A program made the translations under genes and the position numbers. The notes under the pieces were generated by a model. That model worked only from the letters and a program-made list of their open reading frames with translations. It was not told the origin of the DNA and ran no database searches. A stretch of 64,000 bases of DNA from positions 30,772,503-30,836,502 of the forward strand of contig OZ018317.1 of the NCBI GenBank assembly GCA_963969495.1, given 5' to 3'. Positions 1 through 64,000 of this stretch are shown one piece after another (the first letter of the stretch is position 1; the number at the start of each line of letters is the position of its first letter). This stretch comes from Ceratothoa steindachneri. Its lineage: Eukaryota; Arthropoda; Malacostraca; Isopoda; Cymothoidae.

Positions 1-540
1 TCTCTCGAGGAGATTGAAAGCCCGCCATCCACTCCATCCAGACTGCCGTCTGTTTCCCGTGAACCCCCGTAACCCGTTGTCGTAAGTCGTCGAAGATATC
101 GTCAGCAGATCTACCTTCGTTAAGCTTTGGCCCCTGTTCAAAGGTAAACTATCGAATCCCCTTCTTCCCGGAGAGTTGTGTGGCACTCTCATCTTCACCA
201 CCCCTTCAAGATTTCCGTTCTTTCGAGACTGAGACTCCCTGCCGATCTGCAGAATCGTTTCGAGTTGAGATTACGTCTTTCTGGAGCAGAGAAAATCTCA
301 TTCTTCACCACGAAGTAATCCAACCCCATCTTCGAGTCCTCCTCGTCAGGACTCCCCGAAGTATCTCCTTGAAGACCTGCGCCGTTGTCTTCTACCCCCC
401 CATCCCCCCTTCCCCCCGAACCAATTCGCCCGCGCTTGAAGGTAAAGCGATCTTGCCTGGTCATCCCCAGATTACGTCGTTAATCTTCACTGAATTCATT
501 TAACTACCATAAGTAATTTGTTTCCCCCTTTTGTATATAT
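1..540. other. Unrecognised GC-rich stretch
   Basis: This stretch is more GC-rich and pyrimidine-rich than its surroundings. It has short open frames on both strands (180-503 plus, 195-464 minus), neither of which resembles a family I know. It may be the untranslated region or ORF1 edge of a retroelement, but I see no motif that shows this. It ends against an AT microsatellite. Confidence 0.3.
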
Positions 541-558
541 ATACAAATTAACCCCTTT

Positions 559-561
<3 letters not shown>

Positions 562-620
<59 letters not shown>
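562..620. repeat. (AT)n microsatellite
   Basis: Nearly pure AT dinucleotide run of about 58 bp, preceded by a shorter T/A-rich stretch from 533. From 620 to about 1020 I see no gene. Confidence 0.9.
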
Positions 621-623
<3 letters not shown>

Positions 624-1019
624 TTATATTTGGGGGTATTGTCTTTATATATCCTTTGAACTTCAACTTGGCAAGCCATTAATCTAAACCCGGTCAACCG
701 TAATTCGCACTCTTTATTAATGGCCCCAACTATCTCATGCGGCGGTCTGCTGTCTGCCTGTGCTTCTGTACGACTCTGAGCATCAAGTTAGGCTACATAG
801 GTATACCTCGACATTGTTATTAATTGGCAATGATTACTACTAATATGTTGTTAAGTCTGACCAATCACCCAGGTGTGTTCAATGTACATAGCTACTCCCT
901 ACTGCTCTCGGTGAATGTATAACAGGTAGGTTACTTTCTGTTGCTGGGAACACCTACTCCTCCAATGGAGTTACAGTTCTTAAGATAAAAAGTAGAGCAA
1001 ATAAACATATGGAAAGACA

Positions 1020-3060
1020 AACGGTAGATAAGTTGTGAACATTAGATAATAATGTGATCGCAGATAAACCTACAAGACAGCAGATGAAGATATACTGATC
1101 AAATTTAATGAGCAAATATCATATAAAGATGCTTAGTAGACAGTAAGATTTCGATGGAAAGATTATCCGCCAATCTTACCAAGCAACTTTGCCCTAACCA
1201 ATGGCAGATTCATATCTCTAATGAGGAAATTGGATCAGGACCCTGAGCTTCTTAAAGGCTATAATGATGTCATACAGGATCTATATCATAAAGTTTTTAT
1301 TGAGGAAGTACCTGAAAATGAATTTATTAACAGCAGTGCACATTACTTGCCTCATCATCCAGTCATTAGGCAGCAGCATACAAAACCTTTAAGGATTGTT
1401 ATGGATTTCTCTGTTCATGCAAAAGGTAGCCCTCCACTAAATAATTGTCTGTCTGTTTGTTCATTATGGATACCATTAATGCTAATGATAGTTTTAAGGT
1501 TAAGAATTACTCGATTCATTTGCATTAATTTCAAAGCTTTTCTTAGAGTTGGACTACATACAGTGGACAGTAATTATACTAGATTTTTTGGACGCAGAAC
1601 CTATGATAAGCATATGAGCCCAGTTACTATTTATAGGTTTAAGTTGGCGTTATTTGGCTGTACATAATCTCTTTTTCTTCAACAGTGCATTGTACAGCAC
1701 CACCTTGATAAGTTGTGTAAGTCGGATATGGATATTAACCTGTATGTTGACAACTTATATGAAACTGCAGATAATGAACAGAATTAGATGAAATTTTAGG
1801 AAGAAGGTAAAAAAAATGTTTCTAATGCTGGTGGCTTCCTCTCAGAGAAGTGGTGTCAAATTCAAATTTTCTCAATGATCATATACATCAGGATCGACTT
1901 GAAATAGGTAATCCTTCTGCAGTGAAATTTTTAGGTACTCCTTGGAATATTAAACAGGACACATTTAGTGTGGTAAACCCCACTTTTGTCTCCCCTGGAA
2001 AGACTACTAAGCGTAGTCTTTTAAGTGATGCCGGAAAAATATTTAATCGTTTGTGACTGTTTGTACCTGCCACTATAATGTTTATAATTTTTATCAAAAA
2101 CTTATGAAAACTAAACTATGATTGGGATAATGCCATCAGTGATTCACTGATGGGTGTTGGAGATCTTTGGGAACTAATTAAAAACTGTGTGTGCTATTTC
2201 TATACCAAGATGGATACTGAAGGCCAAGGAAATGTATCCTACATCTTTTTAATAATGCATCAAAGAATATTTGTGAATGCAGAACAAGAGTCAAAATTGC
2301 TCATGGCTTAGGATAGATTTGCCCTCATTAAGCAACGAACAATACCTAAACTTGAGTTGATGACAGTCTGACTGCTATTAGAACAATAAGATTCATAATT
2401 GATGCATTCAACCGGGAGACAACCTTGGAATCACTACATGTCTGGGTGCATAGTAGTGTTGCATTATCTTGAATAAAATCTAATATAGAACAAAGTAACT
2501 TGTTTGTTAGGAATACAGTCAAAGGGATCGCTACAATGGTACAATTTGAGCACATACCTCATACACCTTGTTTATCTAATCTTGCTGATATAGTAACCAT
2601 GGTAGGTTCCAAGGGGTTAACTGATTTGGATTTTTGGTGACATGTTCCTTACCTACTAAATGACCCCGACACATGGCAAGTGTGGGAATCCAGTGAGGTT
2701 GCTGCTAATAGTGATGAAAAATATGTAGTGGTAAGCATGGTAATACTGGTGAATATTAATGTAGCCTCCTATAGTGATTTTCTTCCTAATCCCTTAAGGT
2801 TTAGTAAGTAGTCAAGATTATTAAATGCAACAAGTTACATACAAATTTATTGATACTGCGAAATACAATGGCTTTATTGCAATTTCAGTCAGTGATATTA
2901 ACAAAGCTGAAACCAGTGGAGAAAATGGCTTTATAAGGAACTTAATTATATGAATGACCCTACCAGTATTGGATCTTAATAAAAACTACCTCAGTTAATT
3001 AAGAATTCGTGGCTAATTATTCATAATGGTATTATCGGACTAAATACTAGATTAGAATGT
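1020..3060 (+). pseudogene. BEL/Pao pol, reverse transcriptase part, broken
   Basis: The first half of the polyprotein remnant. The longest clean piece is 1221-1667, starting in the linker before reverse transcriptase. The frame then shifts near 1670, 1780, 1830, 2057 and later. The segment 1850-2056 holds a piece ending KTTKRSLLSDAGKIFNRL, which in the family introduces the connection between reverse transcriptase and RNase H. From about 2100 to 3060 similarity is patchy (pieces such as LIMHQRIFVNAEQESKLLMA near 2240-2310). Confidence 0.7.
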
Positions 3061-3074
3061 TCTCTATATTTTAA

Positions 3075-3365
3075 GTCGCGTGCACGCGATTCTATAAGTT
3101 ACTATGTCGGTCCGTAAGTCGGTCGGTCGGATGGTAACTGTTTTACTTTTTCAATGAGTTTTTTTGCAATAACATCTTAACTATTCGGCCGATTCTAACG
3201 AAATTTGAAATTCTTATGTTGTTTTACATTCTCTTCCGAGTGATATAATTACCAAGGTCCTCCTAAGGTTGGTCCGGGAATTATTAAAATTTTTGAAGGT
3301 AGTAAGGTCATAATTCAGGATAATTGAGAGCACGCGACTTAGGTCTGTTGGCCTTGTTTTGATGA
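3075..3365 (+). repeat. Dispersed repeat 'GTCGGTCGG' family, copy 1
   Basis: Begins with AGTCGCGTGCACGCGATT, goes on to CTATGTCGGTCCG and a TCGGTCGGTCGGATGG tract, a conserved body (CGATTCTAACGAAATTTGAA, TTATGTTGTTTTACATTCTC), and ends near GAGCACGCGACTTAGGTC. It interrupts the BEL/Pao frame between a piece ending SLYFK and a piece starting near NKYYVTELL, so it is a true insertion. Further copies lie at about 31370-31715, 33905-34110 and, inverted, 59035-59550. No coding capacity seen. Confidence 0.75.
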
Positions 3366-3750
3366 GCGGGTTCCTTATCATCTGCCCAATAAATACTATG
3401 TCACAGAGCTATTGATTCAAAACACACATGAGAGACTTACTCACGTTAGTGTGTCGAGCACTGTGGCATCATTGGGATCCAGGTTTTGTGTGCCTAAATG
3501 TATCCAAATTATGAAATCAGTCATATTTAAATGTTGTTCCTGTAAAAGTTATAACTGATAAAATATAAAATTTCATGCTCTTTTCCCTTGCCCTCTTCCA
3601 GGGTCGATAAGTCAAGACCATTCCCGTCTACTGGAGTAGATTACACAGGAGCCTTACATGTAAAATTTGGTGATACTATAAAGGTTGAAATTAGGTAATC
3701 TTCCGTAGTGAGTAAAAATTTTAGTCATTTATCGGATTTAGAAATACCTG

Positions 3751-4486
3751 AGTTTATGGGCGCACGCTAGGAGGCGCTATTTCTGGGCTACACTTTTGGG
3801 CTACAATTTAGGCCTTATAACGTCAGACGGTAGCTTCGGATGTGGCCAATCACGGCGTTGTATTTGTTTTAGTGTCTCTATTCTTTATTATTATGTAAGT
3901 TCCTGCACTTCTACTTGATTATATTAATTAAAAATGTAATGATTTTTTCTATGTTACGTAATGTTTTGTTTTGGTTTCGTGTACCCTTTTCGTTATTTCG
4001 TTTAAAGATAAAATTACACAGCTTCTAGCCGACAGAACAATTCTATAAATAGGACCTGCTCCGAAAATTTTGACAGTTTCGTCATGACTTCTTCGTGTAA
4101 CAGTTGCGCGGCCCTCTTATAATAGTGAAAGGTGGAGATGGTTTAGCTTTTGTCGAGAAGTGATTATTTATTAGGTAATTTAAGACGACGTTAGCGCCGC
4201 CGACATTTAGCAATCGCCTTTTGCATTCACATCTGATGTTAGGCTTTCGAATTAGGAATATTATGAGTTTTTTTTTTAATTTGCGGATGGGGTGGGGGGT
4301 GCAACTCCCCCAAATAAGTCCCCCCATCGAAAGTAACTAAAAAAATGTTAATTTTTGGCGAAAATAGCCTAAAGTAAGCGGTGCTATCGTCTTTATTATT
4401 TCGATAAACGTGCAGAGCCGATCGCATTAATTGTAGCACAAAAGTGTAGCCCAGAAATAGTCCCCCCTAGCGTGCGCTCATAAACT
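3751..4486. mobile_element. 736-bp terminal-inverted-repeat element, non-autonomous
   Basis: Left end AGTTTATGGGCGCACGCTAG and, on the other strand, right end AGTTTATGAGCGCACGCTAG open inverted repeats of almost 50 bp (3751-3799 and 4438-4486) that share CTATTTCTGGGCTACACTTT further in. The element lies inside the BEL/Pao integrase core and carries no recognisable transposase; the short minus-strand frames at 4082-4439 resemble nothing I know. I could not fix a clean target duplication, so the superfamily is open. Confidence 0.75.
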
Positions 4487-4647
4487 TAAGTATTACCTAA
4501 GATTTTGGGGGGGATATTTTAATATATGTGGTGGTGTAATTGTGTGTAACATATGATGTTATTCACGTGCCAGCACTTATGCAGTACATTTGGATATAGC
4601 TAATGATTCCTTATATTAGTCTTTCGCTAGGGTATTCAGGAGACAGT

Positions 4648-5110
4648 GGCGGATCCGGGATAAAAATGGGAGGGGGGGCTAACCTGAATTCCTCCTTCTG
4701 AGTAGTTTAAGAAAAGGGAATTGAACATTAATAATTAATGGTTATCTTACACATCATAGATAATAAATAAACAATATTTCACACTTGAGTGAGCACGAAC
4801 TCTCTCAAATAATATTTTTTTCCCGCACATCAGAAAATTATGAATTGTGGTTTATTGTAGCCTTTGGAAGTCAGCGAAGGTATAATACTGAATTTAAAAA
4901 TTATTTTTGAGATTTACTGAATTTAGACATGTATCCTATAATATGCATTTGATCACAGCAGTTTAAAAACTTTTTAAATATATTCTATATTATTACATAA
5001 CTCCTGAATAGCAGAATACAAGTGTGCCTAAAAAAGAAATATAAACATAATCGGGTCTGAAATTGAGGGGGGGACTTCAACCCCCTAGCCCTCCCCTGGA
5101 ACGCGCCTGC
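4648..5110. mobile_element. Small insertion with CAGTGGCGGATCC end
   Basis: Starts CAGTGGCGGATCC followed by a G-rich tract and ends with a C-rich tract and GGAACGCGCCTG, which is an imperfect inverted match to the start. The interrupted integrase frame resumes just after it (5160 on, WWV and FERLSGICKR). The CAGTGGCGGATC type of end is common among hAT-like and other MITEs of arthropods. The ends are approximate and no target duplication was found. Confidence 0.45.
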
Positions 5111-5159
5111 TAGCATTTTCCTGGTTAATAAAACAGAATAGCATATTATTTCAGTTAGA

Positions 5160-5690
5160 GCTCCTCGGTTTGGTGGGTGGTGTTTGAACGACTAAGTGGA
5201 ATATGTAAGCGTGTTAGCAAAATAGTAAATGACATACCCTTGACTTATTTCTCATCCATTGAAGATGATATGATTGCTATCACTCCTTCTCAATTGTTGT
5301 GTGGTCATACGATTGAGTTTCTTCCAAATCATGTGGAAAGCACTGACCTTGAGAACTACCAGTTCGACATTTGATATAACATCACCAAAGAGCATCGAAA
5401 GGCAATGGAACAAATAAAACAAACTTGGATGCTATGGAAAAAGTAATACATAATGCCATTAAGAGAGAGGGATAGAAAGGATACAACTATTGATGGGAGT
5501 AGTAACATAATTGCCAAGCCAGGTGATGTTTGCTTACTAGTAGATGATAACTGATTTCAAGCTAGCTCGCATTACTAAAGTAATTCCTGAAAGTGATGAT
5601 CAAGTGCGAACTGCAGAAATAAAAGTAAAATCTACTCTGTCAATTAGACCTCTTGCTAAATTGTGTCATTGAGAGTCGGTAGAACATCGA
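5160..5690 (+). pseudogene. BEL/Pao integrase C-terminus, broken
   Basis: The open piece 5177-5374 carries FERLSGICKRVSKIV, then PLTYFSS, then ITPSQLLCGH, the usual series at the end of the BEL/Pao integrase core. Downstream in other frames come W-x2-W-x3-Y with LRERD, and KPGDVCLLVDD. The frame is broken after 5374 and again near 5550. From 5700 to 6360 I see no gene. Confidence 0.7.
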
Positions 5691-6364
5691 TCAGTATAAA
5701 CCTTAAATTAATTATGAAGTTAGGCCTAATACCCAACCAGACTGCGATATGAATTTAGGCTTTCGGCCTCAACGGCAAACAGTTATGAATGCCCGCACCA
5801 AAATTTTTGCCTTGGCTCACCAAAGTCACAAAATAAGCATTATAAACAAACAAAAATATTTAAATTAGGGCAATTTCACCAGTGTCGGATTTTGGTTGGG
5901 AATAGTATAATTGTATGTAACACATAGCATCCTCGCCACTTGTCTAGAACTTTCGCTATATACAGTTTACGTATTACCCTAGTCTCGCCCTGAGTTATCA
6001 GATATTAAGTCCTTTTATACTTAAATGATTCAGCTGCAGATTTATCAGTCAATTTATCTCTGCAAGAATTCTGTTTACGATATTATAGACTGACTAACCT
6101 GACTTTTACCCAAGTACTTTGAAAATTGATCCACCATGGTTGGAAATAGTAAGTTATTTTACCTATTGTTCATTTGTTGTAATTTAAAGATAAGGCTGTT
6201 TACTAGTCTTTAAGATAATTTATAACACGATCTTCTGTCAAAAGAGAATAATTTGCCCCACTTCCCTCATGCTTCTCTTGATAAAGCAGTTTATGTAGGC
6301 TTTGGATACTGACAAGGAATGATTTCAGTACATAATGTGTGGTCTTTCCTGCTTTGTATTGTTA

Positions 6365-6790
6365 GAAAATTAAAGCAGGTGTATTCGCTGTACTTCAAAT
6401 TCCTGCCCTTGTACGTGATGTGGAATTTGTGAGAAAGATGAATCGCAAAAAAAACAACGTGGCTGCCATTCCTGGCGGTTATACAATACTTTATTGCTAA
6501 GAAAATGGCCGATAAATATGAGGGGAGGGGGTTTTGTTGAGATAATGTTGTTGGCTTTTCGTGATCTTTGATGCAACATGAGTGTCAAGTTTCATTTCCT
6601 GAATAGTCACCTTCATTTCTCCGAGAACCTTGGAGCTGTACGTGATGAACAGGAAGACCGCTTCCACCAAGACCTTATGATGATGGAAGAGCGCTATCAA
6701 GGGCGATGCGACAGATATATGATGGCGGAGTACTGCTGGAGTATCAAATGAGATGACCCGACAAAATCTTCAAACGCTACAAGGGCAAAT
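6365..6790 (+). pseudogene. C-terminal half of a multicopy arthropod protein family of unknown function
   Basis: In shifting plus-strand frames one reads KAGVFAVLQIPALVRDVEF, then MSVKFHFLNSHLHF, then SENLGAVRDEQEDRFHQD, MMMEERYQGRCDRYMMAEY and CWSIK. I recognise this order (an HFLxSHL block, ENLGAVxDEQxxRFHQD, MEERYQG, MMAxYCW) as the C-terminal end of a protein family found in many near-identical copies in arthropod genomes and annotated only as uncharacterised. It contains at least two frameshifts (near 6500 and 6580) and a stop after CWSIK. The N-terminal half of the same family lies far away on the other strand (36019-35200). The family assignment is from memory. Confidence 0.6.
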
Positions 6791-6799
6791 TATTGCCAT

Positions 6800-8410
6800 A
6801 ATAGGAACAATTTTAGCCTTTTTATTTCATCCGTTTTTCTGACTCGCATCGGTACACACTGATATTTGGATGTAATGGATACAGACTTCAGATTTGGCTA
6901 GTGGTAATACATATTTGATTTCTTTTGCCTTTATTTCTAATTTTAATACACATTGTGATGAATATACACGCTGTTGAGAAAAAAATACATATTATTTTCC
7001 TAAAATGTGGTTTCAAGCCTAATTCTAACACAGTATGACAATAAATTGCTGAGATAGAACATGCCATTATATGAAAGGTGTCAAAATTTCCTCCAAAAAT
7101 GAAAAAAGCTGAATTGCAAAAAAATCTCTAGCTTATCGAGAAAATCTGACTTTAGATTTGAATTCAGCACAACCACATTAGGTAAGAACAAGTGCCAGTA
7201 TAAATGCAAATAAAATTTTGTTCTCTACTATATTCAATAAGTAAATATCTTTTTTTTACGTTTTTAACCAGTACGACGATAATGAAAAATAACCCACTGA
7301 ATTCAAAACAAAACCCCAGGGTAGTTTTTAAATTATTCGCCCCATTTTGGTACCCAACAATAAAATGGTTTTACACTTTTAGGGAATTTGTTCTTAGAGA
7401 CATTTAACGCATTATTTCTGTTTTCTATATTTTCACTTTTATGTTTTTGTATGTTATTCCGCTGATTGTCCGCCCTTATTTGTATTGGATTGCACCATCT
7501 TTTGCTCCTTATTAATTAATTATTCATGAGCTCACTTGCCATAACCATATTAATGGGGTGTCTTGTGCTCGTTCTCCCATCGCCATTGATACTTTGTTAG
7601 CTTTCATTTTTTACAGGTCTGATTTCGTTAATGTGCGCCGTTTTCTTCTCGATAGCCACAGGCCATTTTAAGTTCTTACTTTTGGCCGCCAGTTCTATTA
7701 GTATGAACTTTTATAAATTTGAAATGCATTTAAAGCGTATGTTTACCATGGAGGTTGATCTTTTATTATTTTTGCCCTTTCCATTTAGTCAATTTTTCTT
7801 CTTCCTTCCATTTATGCTAAGTAATAACACAAATTCCTCCTCTAAACATCAGAGAATTAAATTAGTTTAAAAAATACCAACACTAAATTGACATATTTTG
7901 GTTAATCTTAGTAAAATTTTACAACACGAATTTTATCTGAGGAGTAATGTGTAATTTAGGGGCCGAATCCCCCGATATAAGGATCCTTCACGGTACTTTG
8001 AGTCCGTAAATTCGATTTCATGGATACCTGTGCGTTGCTGAAGTGGTTTCTTATTCTTTGTTTCTTTTCACTGTACCGCACTTTTGATTGGTTTCATTGG
8101 CTTCTTTTTAGTTTTTTGTTCTTTTTTCATTTCTGTTGTGTCAAGAATTTGCAATCAGCCCTCTAAATATCTTGGGCAAAGTCATTATCAAGGCCTTTAC
8201 ACGTTGGTGGGGGGTGTAATTTGTATACTGATCAAGTTTTTGTTATTCCTCTGGTTTATTTCCAAGTCTCAAATCTCGTCAGCAACAATATTCACTTTAG
8301 GAATCTATTGGTTAGTGAATTAACGTCGTTGGGCCGAAAGGGTAAGTAAAACTCTAAGAAAATTCACCGCGTTTGTTTATGTAAAAGTGTGAATGTGTCA
8401 AGCGTAGGTC
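6800..8410. other. AT-rich region upstream of the transporter gene, nothing recognised
   Basis: Low-complexity AT-rich sequence with short spurious frames (7204-7407, 7631-7870, 8084-8323) that resemble no family and have hydrophobic, biased translations. It may contain regulatory sequence of the downstream gene, but no specific site can be defended. Confidence 0.5.
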
Positions 8411-8419
8411 TGCAGAGAC

Positions 8420-8456
8420 TATAAATTGGGGTAGGGCGCGAGCCACTCGCCAGTCG
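8420..8456 (+). promoter_or_regulatory. Candidate core promoter: TATA box and initiator
   Basis: TATAAATT at 8420-8427 is followed by CCAGTCGG with its A at 8452, about 32 bp after the start of the TATA box, which is the spacing expected for an arthropod TATA/initiator pair. The region between is locally GC-rich (GTAGGGCGCGAGCC). If used, the leader would run from about 8452 to 8928, about 480 bases, unless spliced. No experimental support; an alternative upstream first exon is possible. Confidence 0.4.
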
Positions 8457-8928
8457 GTTTAGTAATTTACATCTTGAGGTTTCGTTTCGCCAGCTCTCCT
8501 GTAATACTAGAAATTGTGATTGCTGAAGAGGGGATGGTTTTGGAGATAATTAATTTTTTCGTTGTTTTTTTATGATATCATAGCAGAACCATTTTGAGAG
8601 CGAGTCTGTTTGAGGTGTGGAGCTAATTGAATATAATACAAGCATTACAGAATATTGATTTTTACTTTATTTAGTTGATTTATTCAGAGGATAAAAATGA
8701 AATCTCTTGTTTATGAAAGCATTAATATCTTACACTTATAGTGATTTTCTTTTCGCGACTTTACACCTGAAAGAACGAAGATAATTGTGCGATTTTAAAG
8801 CCCCCTTTGGAAAATCTGTGCCCCATAAACTTGGATCAGTTAGAGGTTTCACATTTAATCTTTACGTTACTTTTATTCGTGGGACTGGTTAAAAAAATCA
8901 TTTGCATAGAGAACCTGTTAACGAAAAT

Positions 8929-63155
<54,227 letters not shown>

Positions 63156-63514
63156 GTGAGTTTCGTGGCAAAAGAGGGTCCCCAAATCAGGGACCCATTC
63201 TAGAAGGGGGGTGGGAGTCAAAATTAATAAAGGTTAACGATGAGGACGTCAAGGGGTCATTTACATCTTACACTCCCCAGCTGGTTGCCAGGTGTAACAT
63301 AGGGAACCCCGCTGCAGCTGGCATCTGGGGGATTACTTGTCCCGTGCATAACGTCCGTTGAATATTTTGGTCAACAGTTTAATAGAGGATAATAGGAGAA
63401 AGCTCCCCCAGAGCATGCCAACTCGGGGGATGGGGCTTCATCCTCCCCTCTCATATCTTTCACTCATCTTCTTGGTTTTTATATTTATATTTCGTCAAAA
63501 GTTTGGGTTTAGTA

Positions 63515-63813
<299 letters not shown>

Positions 63814-64000
63814 TATATGTAAACCTGACCAAATCAAAGGTGTTGTTTGTTAGATAGAGATTGTCATGTTGACAAAATTCTGCCCATAATGTGAGGCTCA
63901 ACAAAATTTCTTAAACTTATGGATGATCATTTTAAATTAATTATTAAATTGGAAGATAAAGTTAATAGATTTTTTCGAAAACTTATTAGAGTCTGCATAT

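Larger units (their letters stand above)
1020..5690 (+). mobile_element. BEL/Pao LTR-retrotransposon remnant (pol region)
   Basis: A decayed pol polyprotein can be followed along the plus strand through many frameshifts and stops. Around 1080-1420 comes the block before and into reverse transcriptase, with HYLPHHPVIR and a degraded LRIVMDFS. Near 1720-1765 the catalytic YVDN region is visible, and near 1930-2080 the stretch KTTKRSLLSDAGKIFN typical of the Pao-type thumb. At 3390-3700 follows the zinc-binding part of integrase and the start of its core (VDYTGALHVKFG). At 4560-4640 a further core stretch appears (TYAVHLDIAND), and at 5160-5690 the integrase C-terminus (ITPSQLLCGH, then KPGDVCLLVDD). 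This order is that of BEL/Pao elements. Three later insertions split it (3075-3365, 3751-4486, 4648-5110). No long terminal repeats could be paired by eye; a TG-starting stretch near 5882 is a weak candidate. The element cannot be active. Confidence 0.8.

Noticed and set aside
5882..6360. 3' LTR of the BEL/Pao element
   Set aside because: TGTCGGATTTTGGTTGGG is a plausible LTR start, but no matching 5' LTR was found before 1020.

Overview
This is eukaryotic, almost entirely non-coding DNA. The only host gene I can support is the 5' part of a high-affinity choline transporter gene (CHT1/SLC5A7) on the + strand. Seven coding exons (8929-9094, 12105-12212, 52857-53012, 53965-54113, 58187-58342, 61855-61984, 63067-63155) join in frame through GT-AG introns into 318 codons, about 55% of the usual ~580-residue protein. 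The rest lies beyond the right edge. Intron 2 is about 40.6 kb. A TATA box and initiator pair at 8420-8456 is a candidate promoter. The product loads choline with Na+ into cholinergic nerve endings, so the organism is an animal. Repeat content (BEL/Pao, CR1/L2-like, RTE, I-like, mariner, Tc1, hAT, Penelope, tRNA-derived SINEs, long AT/GA/GT/TC microsatellites) and the kind of LINEs suggest an arthropod, most likely a malacostracan crustacean. The species cannot be fixed from the sequence alone.

Upstream of the gene (1-8400): a decayed BEL/Pao retrotransposon (about 1020-5690) broken by three separate insertions (3075-3365, 3751-4486, 4648-5110), then the C-terminal half of a multicopy arthropod protein family of unknown function (6365-6790).

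Introns 1 and 2 (9095-52856): an I/Jockey-type LINE on the minus strand (about 18500 to 12975) that received a CR1-like fragment and a mariner; a Tc1 element with terminal repeats (20253-21616); a DDE transposase remnant split by a GA microsatellite; an RTE remnant; a 500-bp foldback element; a 1.2-kb minisatellite; a second minus-strand LINE carrying a hAT element with a perfect 8-bp target duplication (27511-29994); the N-terminal half of the unknown family (36019-35200); a 211-bp mariner-type MITE; perfect or near-perfect palindromes; a Penelope-like element (46260 to about 45590); and a CR1 copy nested in an older CR1 copy (46640-48780).

Introns 3-6 and the right end: minisatellites, a hAT-derived element inserted in a minisatellite, a Tc1-like remnant, dispersed repeats, and at 63663-63813 a palindrome made of two opposed copies of a Penelope-type terminal module.

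The observation I consider most interesting is that three loci (34591-34630, 45655-45700, 63695-63745, all minus strand) carry a module that reads like a hammerhead ribozyme: UUGANAA, hairpin, GAAA, self-complementary stem III. In it the usual C3-G8 pair is replaced by U3-A8. One copy sits just downstream of a recognisable Penelope C-terminus, where such ribozymes are known to occur. All mobile-element coding regions seen here are broken or truncated; none looks intact.
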